Source: Xanthostigma xanthostigma (lineage: Eukaryota; Arthropoda; Insecta; Raphidioptera; Raphidiidae). From it: a stretch of DNA of 64,000 bases. Location of the stretch: NCBI GenBank assembly GCA_963575645.1, contig OY754466.1, positions 33,388,001 to 33,452,000 on the forward strand. The letters are read 5' to 3'. The translations under genes and the position numbers were made by a program. Positions 10,058 to 22,764 of the stretch are shown one piece after another. The number at the start of each line of letters is the position of its first letter. Position 1 is the first letter of the stretch. The notes beneath the pieces are model-generated. The model did not search any database, was not told where the DNA came from, and saw nothing but the letters and a program-made list of their open reading frames with translations.

Positions 10058-12038
10058 CCTGAATGTTATAGTGAAAATAGACTTACCTTTCTAAATTAAA
10101 GCAATTTTGCTTATAAGGACTCATTTGCACGCTATTGTCGTTAAGCATGTAAAAACTGCTTGTCTGCGTTAAAATAATGGTTAAAATGCAGTTTGCATTT
10201 TCTTATGAGAGAATGATCCAAACCTGAATGTTATAGTGTAAATAGACTTACCCTCATGAAATAAAGCAATTTTGTCTATAAAGACTCATTTGCACTTAAT
10301 TGTCATAAAGCATGTAAAAACTGCTTGTATGCGTTAAAATGATAGTAAATATGCAGTTTGCATTTTCTTATGAGAGAATGATCCAAACCTGAATGTTATA
10401 GTGTAAATAGACTTACCGTCATGAAATAAAGCAATTTTGCCTATAAGGGCTCATTTGCACCTAATTGTCATAAAGCTTGTAAAAACTGCTTGTATTCGTT
10501 AAAATAATAGTTAATATGCAGTTTGCATTTTCTTATGAGAGAATGATCTAAACCTGAATGTTATAGTTTAAGTAAACTTACCTTTGAAAAATAAAGCAAT
10601 TTTGCCTATAAGGACTCATTTGCCCCTAATTGTCATAAAGCATGTAAAAACTGCTTGAATGCGTTAAAATAATGGTTAATATGCAGTTTACATTTTCTTA
10701 TGAGAGAATGATCCAAACCTGAATGTGTATAGTGTAAATAGACTTACCCTCATGAAATAAAGCAATTTTGCCTATAAAGACTCATTTGCACTTAATTGTC
10801 GTAAAGCATGTAAAAACTGCTTGTCTGCGTTTAAATAATGGTTAATATGCAGTTTGCATTTTCTTATGAGAGAATGATCTAAACCTAAATGTTATAGTGA
10901 AAATAGACTTACCTTTCTAAAATAAAGCAATTTTGCTTATAAGGACTCATTTGCACGCAATTGTCGTGAAGCATGTAAAAACTGCTTGTCTGCGTTAAAA
11001 TAATGGTTAATATGCTGTTTGCATTTTCTTATGAGAGAATGATCCAAACCTGAATGTTATGGTGAAAATAGACTTACCTTTGTAAAATTAAGCAATTTTG
11101 CCTATAAGGACTAATTTGCACGCAATTGTCGTGAAGCATGTAAAAACTGCTTGTCTGCGTGAAAATGATAGTATATATGCAGTTTGCATTTTCTTATGAG
11201 AGAATGATCTAAACCTGAATGTTATAGTGTAAATAGACTTACCTTCATGAAATAAAGCAATTTTGCCTATAAGGACTCATTTGCCCCTAATTGTCATAAA
11301 GCATGTAAAAACTGCTTGAATGCGTTAAAATAATGGTTAATATGCAGTTTGCATTTTCTTATGAGAGAATGATCCAAACTTGAATGTTATAGTGTAAATT
11401 GACTTACCCTCATGAAATAAAGCAATTTTGTCTATAAAGACTCATTTGCACCTAATTGTCATAAAGCATGTAAAAACTGCTTGTATGCGTTAAAATGACA
11501 GTAAATATGCAGTTTGCATTTTCTTATGTGAGAATGATCCAAACCTGAATGTTATAGTGTAAATAGACTTACCGTCATGAAATAAAGCAATTTTGCCTAT
11601 AAGGGCTCATTTGCACCTAATTGTCATAAAGCTTGTAAAAACTGCTTGTATGCGTTAAAATAATAGTTAATATGCAGTTTGCATTTTCTTATGAGAGAAT
11701 GATCTAAACCTGAATGTTATAGTTTAAGTAAACTTACCTTTGTAAAAAAAAGCAATTTTGCCTATAAGGACTCATTTGCCCCTAATTGTCATAAAGCATG
11801 TAAAAACTGCTTGAATGATTTAAAATAATGGTTAATATGCAGTTTGCATTTTCTTTAGAGAGAATGATCCAAACCTGAATGTTATAGTGTAAATAGACTT
11901 ACCCTCATGAAATAAAGCAATTTTGCCTATAAAGACTCATTTGAACCTAATTGTCGTAAAGCATGTAAAAACTGCTTGTCTGCGTTTAAATAATAGTTAA
12001 TATGCAGTTTGCATTTTCTTATGAGAGAATGATCTAAA
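10058..12038 (+). repeat. 12-monomer A variant with a different second half
   Basis: After the first monomers of the HOR this unit carries a 166-bp monomer at 10,718-10,883 (tgtgtatag), then a series not in the canonical 13-mer: cctaaatg with atgctgtttg (10,884), atggtgaaaatag with ggactaattt (11,049), accttcatg (11,214), aacttgaatg (11,379), taccgtcatg (11,544), a gtttaag monomer with aaaaaaagc and tgattt (11,709), and one with catttgaacc (11,874). This seven-monomer series recurs in the 18-mers and at 60,507. Confidence 0.8.
10718..10883 (+). repeat. 166-bp monomer (tgtgtatag), first of 4
   Basis: One extra base changes gaatgttatag to gaatgtgtatag. The same variant occurs at 19,299-19,464, 50,775-50,940 and 60,341-60,506, always after a monomer ending tttacatttt and before a gtcgtaaag, cgtttaaata tail. 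It is a family-A private marker and shows that these four places share a recent ancestor. Confidence 0.9.
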
Positions 12039-15000
12039 CCTGAATGTTATAGTGAAAATAGACTTACCTTTCTAAAATAAAGCAATTTTGCTTATAAGGA
12101 CTCATTTGCACGCTATTGTCGTGAAGCATGTAAAAACTGCTTGTCTGCGTTAAAATAATGGTTAATATGCAGTTTGCATTTTCTTATGAGAGAATGATCC
12201 AAACCTGAATGTTATAGTGTAAATAGACTTACCCTCATGAAATAAAGCAATTTTGTCTATAAAGACTCATTTGCACTTAATTGTCATAAAGCATGTAAAA
12301 ACTGCTTGTATGCGTTAAAATGATAGTAAATATGCAGTTTGTATTTTCTTATGAGAGAATGATCCAAACCTGAATGTTATAGTGTAAATAGACTTACCGT
12401 CATGAAATAAAGCAATTTTGCCTATAAGGGCTCATTTGCACCTAATTGTCATAAAGCTTGTAAAAACTGCTTGTATTCGTTAAAATAATAGTTAATATGC
12501 AGTTTGCATTTTCTTATGAGAGAATGATCTAAACCTGAATGTTATAGTTTAAGTAAACTTATCTTTGAAAAATAAAGCAATTTTGCCTATAAGGACTCAT
12601 TTGCCCCTAATTGTCATAAAGCATGTAAAAACTGCTTGAATGCGTTAAAATAATGGTTAATATGCAGTTTACATTTTCTTATGAGAGAATGATCCAAACC
12701 TGAATGTTATAGTGTAAATAGACTTACCCTCATGAAATAAAGCAATTTTGCCTATAAAGACTCATTTGCACTTAATTGTCGTAAAGCATGTGAAAACTGC
12801 TTGTCTGCGTTTAAATAATGGTTAATATGCAGTTTGCATTTTCTTATGAGAGAATGATCTAAACCTGAATGTTATAGTGAAAATAGACTTACCTTTCTAA
12901 AATAAAGCAATTTTGCTTATGAGGACTCATTTGCACGCAATTGTCGTGAAGCATGTAAAAACTGCTTGTCTGCGTTAAAATAATGGTTAATATGCAGTTT
13001 GCATTTTCTTATGAGAGAATGATCCAAACCTGAATTTTATAGTGTAAATAGACTTACCCTCATGAAATAAAGCAATTTTGCCTACAAAGACTCATTTCCA
13101 CCTAATTGTCATAAAGCATGTAAAAACTGCTTGTATGCGTCAAAATGATAGTAAATATGCAGTTTGCATTTTCTTATGAGAGAATGATCCAAACCTGAAT
13201 GTTATAGTGTAAATAGACTTACCCTCATGAAATAAAGCAATTTTGTTTATAAGGACTCATTTGCCCCTAATTGTCATAAAGCATGTAAAAACTGCTTGTG
13301 TGCGTTAAAATAATGGTTAATATGCAGTTTGCAATTTCTTATGAGAGAATGATCCAAACCTGAATGTTATAGTGAAAATAGACTAACCTTTGTAAAATAA
13401 CGCAATTTTGCCTATAAGGACTCATTTGCACGCAATTGTCGTGAAGCATGTAAAAACTGCTTGTCTGCGTTAAAATAATGGTTAATATGCAGTTTGCATT
13501 TTCTTATGAGAGAATGATCCAAACCTGAACGTTATAGTGTAAATTGACTTACCCTCATGAAATAAAGCAATTTTGTCTATAAAGACTCATTTGCACCTAA
13601 TTGTCATAAAGCATGTAAAAACTGCTTGTATGCGTTAAAATGACACTAAATATTCAGTTTGCATTTTCTTATGAGAGAATGATCCAAACCTGAATGTTAT
13701 AGTGTAAATAGACTTACCGTCATGAAATAAAGCAATTTTGCCTATAAGGGCTCATTTGCACCTAATTGTCATAAAGCTTGTAAAAACTGCTTGTATGCGT
13801 TTAAATAATGGTTAATATGCAGTTTGCATTTTCTTATGAGAGAATGATCTAAACCTAAATGTTATAGTGAAAATAGACTTACCTTTCTAAAATAAAGCAA
13901 TTTTGCTTATAAGGACTCATTTGCACGCAATTGTCGTGAAGCATGTAAAAACTGCTTGTCTGCGTTAAAATAATGGTTAATATGCTGTTTGCATTTTCTT
14001 ATGAGAGAATGATCCAAACCTGAATGTTATGGTGAAAATAGACTTACCTTTGTAAAATTAAGCAATTTTGCCTATAAGGACTAATTTGCACGCAATTGTC
14101 GTGAAGCATGTAAAAACTGCTTGTCTGCGTGAAAATGATAGTATATATGCAGTTTGCATTTTCTTATGAGAGAATGATCTAAACCTGAATGTTATAGTGT
14201 AAATAGACTTACCTTCATGAAATAAAGCAATTTTGCCTATAAGGACTCATTTGCCCCTAATTGTCATAAAGCATGTAAAAACTGCTTGAATGCGTTAAAA
14301 TAATGGTTAATATGCAGTTTGCATTTTCTTATGAGAGAATGATCCAAACTTGAATGTTATAGTGTAAATTGACTTACCCTCATGAAATAAAGCAATTTTG
14401 TCTATAAAGACTCATTTGCACCTAATTGTCATAAAGCATGTAAAAACTGCTTGTATGCGTTAAAATGACAGTAAATATGCAGTTTGCATTTTCTTATGTG
14501 AGAATGATCCAAACCTGAATGTTATAGTGTAAATAGACTTACCGTCATGAAATAAAGCAATTTTGCCTATAAGGGCTCATTTGCACCTAATTGTCATAAA
14601 GCTTGTAAAAACTGCTTGTATGCGTTAAAATAATAGTTAATATGCAGTTTGCATTTTCTTATGAGAGAATGATATAAACCTGAATGTTATAGTTTAAGTA
14701 AACTTACCTTTGTAAAAAAAAGCAATTTTGCCTATAAGGACTCATTTGCCCCTAATTGTCATAAAGCATGTAAAAACTGCTTGAATGATTTAAAATAATG
14801 GTTAATATGCAGTTTGCATTTTCTTTAGAGAGAATGATCCAAACCTGAATGTTATAGTGTAAATAGACTTACCCTCATGAAATAAAGCAATTTTGCCTAT
14901 AAAGACTCATTTGAACCTAATTGTCGTAAAGCATGTAAAAACTGCTTGTCTGCGTTTAAATAATAGTTAATATGCAGTTTGCATTTTCTTATGAGAGAAT

Positions 15001-16770
15001 GATCTAAACCTGAATGTTATAGTGAAAATAGACTTACCTTTCTAAAATAAAGCAATTTTGCTTATAAGGACTCATTTGCACGCTATTGTCGTGAAGCATG
15101 TAAAAACTGCTTGTCTGCGTTAAAATAATGGTTAATATGCAGTTTGCATTTTCTTATGAGAGAATGATCCAAACCTGAATGTTATAGTGTAAATAGACTT
15201 ACCCTCATGAAATAAAGCAATTTTGTCTATAAAGACTCATTTGCACTTAATTGTCATAAAGCATGTAAAAACTGCTTGTATGCGTTAAAATGATAGTAAA
15301 TATGCAGTTTGTATTTTCTTATGAGAGAATGATCCAAACCTGAATGTTATAGTGTAAATAGACTTACCGTCATGAAATAAAGCAATTTTGCCTATAAGGG
15401 CTCATTTGCACCTAATTGTCATAAAGCTTGTAAAAACTGCTTGTATTCGTTAAAATAATAGTTAATATGCAGTTTGCATTTTCTTATGAGAGAATGATCT
15501 AAACCTGAATGTTATAGTTTAAGTAAACTTATCTTTGAAAAATAAAGCAATTTTGCCTATAAGGACTCATTTGCCCCTAATTGTCATAAAGCATGTAAAA
15601 ACTGCTTGAATGCGTTAAAATAATGGTTAATATGCAGTTTACATTTTCTTATGAGAGAATGATCCAAACCTGAATGTTATAGTGTAAATAGACTTACCCT
15701 CATGAAATAAAGCAATTTTGCCTATAAAGACTCATTTGCACTTAATTGTCGTAAAGCATGTGAAAACTGCTTGTCTGCGTTTAAATAATGGTTAATATGC
15801 AGTTTGCATTTTCTTATGAGAGAATGATCTAAACCTGAATGTTATAGTGAAAATAGACTTACCTTTCTAAAATAAAGCAATTTTGCTTATGAGGACTCAT
15901 TTGCACGCAATTGTCGTGAAGCATGTAAAAACTGCTTGTCTGCGTTAAAATAATGGTTAATATGCAGTTTGCATTTTCTTATGAGAGAATGATCCAAACC
16001 TGAATTTTATAGTGTAAATAGACTTACCCTCATGAAATAAAGCAATTTTGCCTACAAAGACTCATTTGCACCTAATTGTCATAAAGCATGTAAAAACTGC
16101 TTGTATGCGTCAAAATGATAGTAAATATGCAGTTTGCATTTTCTTATGAGAGAATGATCCAAACCTGAATGTTATAGTGTAAATAGACTTACCCTCATGA
16201 AATAAAGCAATTTTGTTTATAAGGACTCATTTGCCCCTAATTGTCATAAAGCATGTAAAAACTGCTTGTGTGCGTTAAAATAATGGTTAATATGCAGTTT
16301 GCAATTTCTTATGAGAGAATGATCCAAACCTGAATGTTATAGTGAAAATAGACTAACCTTTGTAAAATAACGCAATTTTGCCTATAAGGACTCATTTGCA
16401 CGCAATTGTCGTGAAGCATGTAAAAACTGCTTGTCTGCGTTAAAATAATGGTTAATATGCAGTTTGCATTTTCTTATGAGAGAATGATCCAAACCTGAAC
16501 GTTATAGTGTAAATTGACTTACCCTCATGAAATAAAGCAATTTTGTCTATAAAGACTCATTTGCACCTAATTGTCATAAAGCATGTAAAAACTGCTTGTA
16601 TGCGTTAAAATGACACTAAATATTCAGTTTGCATTTTCTTATGAGAGAATGATCCAAACCTGAATGTTATAGTGTAAATAGACTTACCGTCATGAAATAA
16701 AGCAATTTTGCCTATAAGGGCTCATTTGCACCTAATTGTCATAAAGCTTGTAAAAACTGCTTGTATGCGT
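10831..16770 (+). repeat. Tandem 18-monomer repeat, 2 x 2,970 bp
   Basis: Markers repeat at exactly 2,970 bp: atgctgttt at 11,012 and 13,982, ttctttagag at 11,851 and 14,821, and cgctattg at 12,112 and 15,082. The junction is visible near 13,800, where tgtatgcgt passes into ttaaataatgg and the order jumps to the cctaaatg monomer. Each unit is eleven monomers of the 13-mer plus seven of the alternative series. Copies differ at few sites that I noticed (catttccacc near 13,095 against catttgcacc near 16,065; gatataaacc near 14,671 against gatctaaacc near 11,701), so the duplication is recent. Most of another copy lies at 60,454-63,070. Confidence 0.85.
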
Positions 16771-18638
16771 TAAAATAATAGTTAATATGCAGTTTGCATT
16801 TTCTTATGAGAGAATGATCTAAACCTGAATGTTATAGTTTAAGTAAACTTACCTTTGTAAAATAAAGCAATTTGGCCTATAAGGACTCATTTGCCCCTAA
16901 TTGCCATAAAGCATGTAAAAAATGCTTGAATGCGTTAAAATAATGGTTAATATGCAGTTTGCATTTTCTTATGAGAGAATGATCCAAACCTGAATGTAAT
17001 AGTCTAAATAGACTTACCCTCATGAAATAAAGCAATTTTGCCTATAAAGACTCATTTGCACCTAATTGTCGTAAAGCATGTAAAAACTGCTTGTCTGCGT
17101 TTAAATAATGGTTAATATGCAGTTTGCATTTTCTTATGAGAGAATGATCTAAACCTGAATGTTATAGTGAAAATAGACTTACCTTTCTAAAATAAAGCAA
17201 TTTTGCTTATAAGGACTCATTTGCACGCAATTGTCGTGAAGCATGTAAAAACTGCTTGTCTGCGTTAAAATAATGGTTAATATGCTGTTTGCATTTTCTT
17301 ATGAGAGAATGATCCAAACCTGAATGTTATGGTGAAAATAGACTTACCTTTGTAAAATTAGGCAATTTTGCCTATAAGGACTAATTTGCACGCAATTGTC
17401 GTGAAGCATGTAAAAACTGCTTGTCTGCGTGAAAATGATAGTATATATGCAGTTTGCATTTTCTTATGAGAGAATGATCTAAACCTGAATGTTATAGTGT
17501 AAATAGACTTACCTTCATGAAATAAAGCAATTTTGCCTATAAGGACTCATTTGCCCCTAATTGTCATAAAGCATGTAAAAACTGCTTGAATGCGTTAAAA
17601 TAATGGTTAATATGCAGTTTACATTTTCTTATGAGAGAATGATCCAAACCTGAATGTTATAGTGTAAATAGACTTACCCTCATGAAATAAAGCAATTTTG
17701 CCTATAAGGACTCATTTGCCCCTAATTGTCATAAAGCATGTAAAAACTGCTTGAATGCGTTAAAATAATGGTTAATATGCAGTTTACATTTTCTTATGAG
17801 AGAATGATCCAAACCTGAATGTTATAGTGTAAATAGACTTACCCTCATGAAATAAAGCAATTTTGCCTATAAAGACTCATTTGCACCTAATTGTCATAAA
17901 GCATGTAAAAACTGCTTGTATGCGTTAAAATAATGGTTAATATGCAGTTTGCATTTTCTTATGAGAGAATGATCCAAACCTGAACGTTATAGTGTAAATT
18001 GACTTACCCTCATGAAATAAAGCAATTTTGTCTATAAAGACTCATTTGCACCTAATTGTCATAAAGCATGTAAAAACTGCTTGTATGCGTTAAAATGACA
18101 CTAAATATTCAGTTTGCATTTTCTTATGAGAGAATGATCCAAACCTGAATGTTATAGTGTAAATAGACTTACCGTCATGAAATAAAGCAATTTTGCCTAT
18201 AAGGGCTCATTTGCACCTAATTGTCATAAAGCTTGTAAAAACTGCTTGTATGCGTTAAAATAATAGTTAATATGCAGTTTGCATTTTCTTATGAGAGAAT
18301 GATCTAAACCTGAATGTTATAGTTTAAGTAAACTTACCTTTGTAAAATAAAGCAATTTGGCCTATAAGGACTCATTTGCCCCTAATTGTCATAAAGCATG
18401 TAAAAAATGCTTGAATGCGTTAAAATAATGGTTAATATGCAGTTTGCATTTTCTTATGAGAGAATGATCCAAACCTGAATGTAATAGTGTAAATAGACTT
18501 ACCCTCATGAAATAAAGCAATTTTGCCTATAAAGACTCATTTGCACCTAATTGTCGTAAAGCATGTAAAAACTGCTTGTCTGCGTTTAAATAATGGTTAA
18601 TATGCAGTTTGCATTTTCTTATGAGAGAATGATCTAAA
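15009..18638 (+). repeat. 22-monomer interval at the end of the 18-mer tandem
   Basis: This interval begins as the second 18-mer but continues through the normal 13-mer order past 16,770 (gtttaag, ttggcc, gaatgtaatag). It then enters another copy of the atgctgttt series at 17,281, and includes near-duplicate monomers with tttacatttt endings around 17,480-17,810. The atgctgttt distance from the previous copy is 3,300 bp (20 monomers). The structure looks like several exchanges in succession. Confidence 0.7.
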
Positions 18639-20124
18639 CCTGAATGTTATAGTGAAAATAGACTAACCTTTCTAAAATAAAGCAATTTTGCTTATAAGGA
18701 CTCATTTGCACGCTATTGTCGTTAAGCATGTAAAAACTGCTTGTCTGCGTTAAAATAATGGTTAATATGCAGTTTGCATTTTCTTATGAGAGAATGATCC
18801 AAACCTGAATGTTATAGTGTAAATAGACTTACCCTCATGAAATAAAGCAATTTTGTCTATAAAGACTCATTTGCACTTAATTGTCATAAAGCATGTAAAA
18901 ACTGCTTGTATGCGTTAAAATGATAGTAAATATGCAGTTTGCATTTTCTTATGAGAGAATGATCCAAACCTGAATGTTATAGTGTAAATAGACTTACCGT
19001 CATGAAATAAAGCAATTTTGCCTATAAGGGCTCATTTGCACCTAATTGTCATAAAGCTTGTAAAAACTGCTTGTATTCGTTAAAATAATAGTTAATATGC
19101 AGTTTGCATTTTCTTATGAGAGAATGATCTAAACCTGAATGTTATAGTTTAAGTAAACTTACCTTTGAAAAATAAAGCAATTTTGCCTATAAGGACTCAT
19201 TTGCCCCTAATTGTCATAAAGCATGTAAAAACTGCTTGAATGCGTTAAAATAATGGTTAATATGCAGTTTACATTTTCTTATGAGAGAATGATCCAAACC
19301 TGAATGTGTATAGTGTAAATAGACTTACCCTCATGAAATAAAGCAATTTTGCCTATAAAGACTCATTTGCACTTAATTGTCGTAAAGCATGTAAAAACTG
19401 CTTGTCTGCGTTTAAATAATGGTTATTATGCAGTTTGCATTTTCTTATGAGAGAATGATCTAAACCTAAATGTTATAGTGAAAATAGACTTACCTTTCTA
19501 AAATAAAGCAATTTTGCTTATAAGGACTCATTTGCACGCAATTGTCGTGAAGCATGTAAAAACTGCTTGTCTGCGTTAAAATAATGGTTAATATGCTGTT
19601 TGCATTTTCTTATGAGAGAATGATCCAAACCTGAATGTTATGGTGAAAATAGACTTACCTTTGTAAAATTAAGCAATTTTGCCTATAAGGACTAATTTGC
19701 ACGCAATTGTCGTGAAGCATGTAGAAACTGCTTGTCTGCGTGAAAATGATAGTATATATGCAGTTTGCATTTTCTTATGAGAGAATGATCTAAACCTGAA
19801 TGTTATAGTGTAAATAGACTTACCTTCATGAAATAAAGCAATTTTGCCTATAAAGACTCATTTGCCCCTAATTGTCATAAAGCATGTAAAAACTGCTTGA
19901 ATGCGTTAAAATAATGGTTAATATGCAATTTACATTTTCTTATGAGAGAATGATCCAAACCTGAATGTTATAGTGTAAATAGACTTACCCTCATGAAATA
20001 AAGCAATTTTGCCTATAAGGACTCATTTGCCCCTAATTGTCATAAAGCATGTAAAAACTGCTTGTATGCGTTAAAATAATGGTTAATATGCAGTTTGCAT
20101 TTTCTTATGAGAAAATGATCCAAA

Positions 20125-21690
20125 CCTGAATGATATAGTGTAAATAGACTTACCTTTGTAAAATTAAGCAATTTTGCCTATAAGGACTCATTTGCACGCA
20201 ATTGTCGTGAAGCATGTAAAAACTGCTTGTCTGCGTGAAAATGATAGTTAATATGCAGTTTGCATTTTCTTATGAGAGAATGATCCAAACCTGAATTATA
20301 TAGTGTAAATAGACTTATCCTCATGAAATAAAGCAATTTTGCCTATAAGGACTCATTTGCACCTAATTGTCATAAAGCTTGTAAAAACTGCTTGTATGCG
20401 TTAAAATAATTGTTAATTTGCAGTTTGCATTTTCTTATGAGAGAATGATCCAAACCTGAATGTTATAGTGTAAATAGACTTACCCTCATGAAATAAAGCA
20501 ATTTTGCCTATAAAGACTCATTTGCACCTAATTGTCATAAAGCATGTAAAAACTGCTTGTATGCGTTAAAATGATAGTAAATATGCAGTTTGCATTTTCT
20601 TATGAGAGAATGATCCAAACCTGAATGTTATAGTGAAAATAGACTTACCTTTGTAAAATTAAGCAATTTTGCCTATAAGGACTAATTTGCACGCAATTGT
20701 CGTGAAGCATGTAAAAACTGCTTGTCTGCGTGAAAATGATAGTATATATGCAGTTTGCATTTTCTTATGAGAGAATGATCTAAACCTGAATGTTATAGTT
20801 TAAGTAAACTTACCTTTGTAAAATTAAGCAATTTTGCCTATATAGACTCATTTGCCCCTAATTGTCATAAAGCATGTAAAAACTGCTTGTATACGTTAAA
20901 ATAATGGTTAATATGCAGTTTGCATTTTCTTATGAGAGAATGATCCAAACCTGAATGTTATAGTGTAAATAGACTTACCCTCATGAAATAAAGCAATTTT
21001 GCCTATAAGGACTCATTTGCACCTAATTGTCATAAAGCTTGTAAAAACTGCTTGTATGCGTTAAAATAATAGTTAATATGCAGTTTGCATTTTCTTATGA
21101 GAGAATGATCTAAACCTGAATGTTATAGTTTAAGTGAACTTACCTATGTAAAATAAAGCAATTTTGCCTATATAGACTCATTTGCCCCTAATTGTCATAA
21201 AGCATGTAAAAACTGCTTGTATGCGTTAAAATAATGGTTAATATGCAGTTTGCATTTTCTTATGAGAAAATGATCCAAACCTGAATGATATAGTGTAAAT
21301 AGACTTACCTTTGTAAAATTAAGCAATTTTGCCTATAAGGACTCATTTGCACGCAATTGTCGTGAAGCATGTAAAAACTGCTTGTCTGCGTGAAAATGAT
21401 AGTTAATATGCAGTTTGCATTTTCTTATGAGAGAATGATCCAAACCTGAATTATATAGTGTAAATAGACTTATCCTCATGAAATAAAGCAATTTTGCCTA
21501 TAAGGACTCATTTGCACCTAATTGTCATAAAGCTTGTAAAAACTGCTTGTATACGTTAAAATAATTGTTAATTTGCAGTTTGCATTTTCTTATGAGAGAA
21601 TGATCCAAACCTGAATGTTATAGTGTAAATAGACTTACCCTAATGAAATAAAGCAATATTGCCTATAAAGACTCATTTGCACCTAATTGT
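20125..21690 (+). repeat. Seven-monomer duplication (1,155 bp) in a mixed zone
   Basis: The rare gagaaaatgatcc plus gaatgatatag combination occurs at 20,125 and again at 21,280, exactly 1,155 bp (seven monomers) later. Both are followed by gaattatatag with acttatcctcatg and by tttgcagtttgc. The second copy departs soon after 21,610 (accctaatg, caatattgcc). These variants are not seen elsewhere in the window, so this stretch near the end of A1 is a private local expansion. Confidence 0.8.
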
Positions 21691-22764
21691 CGTAAAGCAT
21701 GTAAAAACTGCTAGTATGCGTTAAAATAATGGTTAATATGCAGTTTGCATTTTCTTATGAGAGAATGATCCAAACCTGCATGTTATAGTGTAAATAGACT
21801 TACCCTCATGAAATAAAGCAATTTTGTCTATAAAGACTCATTTGCACCTAATTGTCATAAAGCATGTAAAAACTGCTTGTATGCGTTAAAATGATAGTAA
21901 ATATGCAGTTTGCATTTTCTTATGAGAGAATGATCCAAACCTGAATGTTATAGTGTAAATAGACTTACCCTCATGAAATAAAGCAATTTTGTTTATAAGG
22001 ACTCATTTGCCCCTAATTTTCATAAAGCATGTAAAAACTGCTTGTATGCGTTAAAATAACGGTTAATATGCAGTTTGCATTTTCTTATAAGAGAATGATC
22101 CAAACCTGAATGTTATAGTGAAAATAGACTTACCTTTGTAAAAAAACGCAATTTTGCCTATAAGGACTCATTTGCACGCAATTGTCGTGAAGCATGTAAA
22201 AACTGCTTGTCTGCGTTAAAATAATGGTTAATATGCAGTTTGCATTTTCTTATGAGAGAATGATCCAAACCTGAATGCTATAGTGTAAATTGACTTACCC
22301 TCATGAAATAAAGCAATTTTGTCTATAAAGACATATTTGCACCTAATTGTCATAAAGCATGTAAAAACTGCTTGTATGCGTTAAAATGATAGTAAATATG
22401 CAGTTTGCATTTTCTTATGAGAGAATGATCCAAACCTGAATGTTATAGTGTAAATAGACTTACTGTCATGAAATAAAGCAATTTTGCCTATAAGGGCTCA
22501 TTTGCACCTAATTGTCATAAAGCTTGTAAAAACTGCTTGTATTCGTTAAAATAATAGTTAATATGCAGTTTGCATTTTCTTATGAGAGAATGATCTAAAC
22601 CTGAATGTTATAGTTTAAGTAAACTTACCTTTGAAAAATAAAGCAATTTTGCCTATAAGGACTCATTTGCCCCTAATTGTCATAAAGCATGTAAAAACTG
22701 CTTGAATGCGTTAAAATAATGGTTAATATGCAGTTTACATTTTCTTATGAGAGAATGATCCAAA

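Larger units (their letters stand above)
5933..22764 (+). repeat. Domain A1: 102 family-A monomers
   Basis: Family A is marked by gatctaaacc endings, cgctattgtcg, taccgtcatg with agggctcattt, agtttaagtaaactta, tgcttgaatgcg and gaatgtaatag. The domain is 16,832 bp, which is 102 x 165 plus two +1 monomers. Intervals between cgctattgtcg monomers (starts 6,098; 8,243; 10,058; 12,039; 15,009; 18,639) are 13, 11, 12, 18 and 22 monomers, so one basic 13-mer has been contracted and expanded repeatedly. From about 19,970 the order becomes irregular, and by 22,765 family B resumes. Confidence 0.85.
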
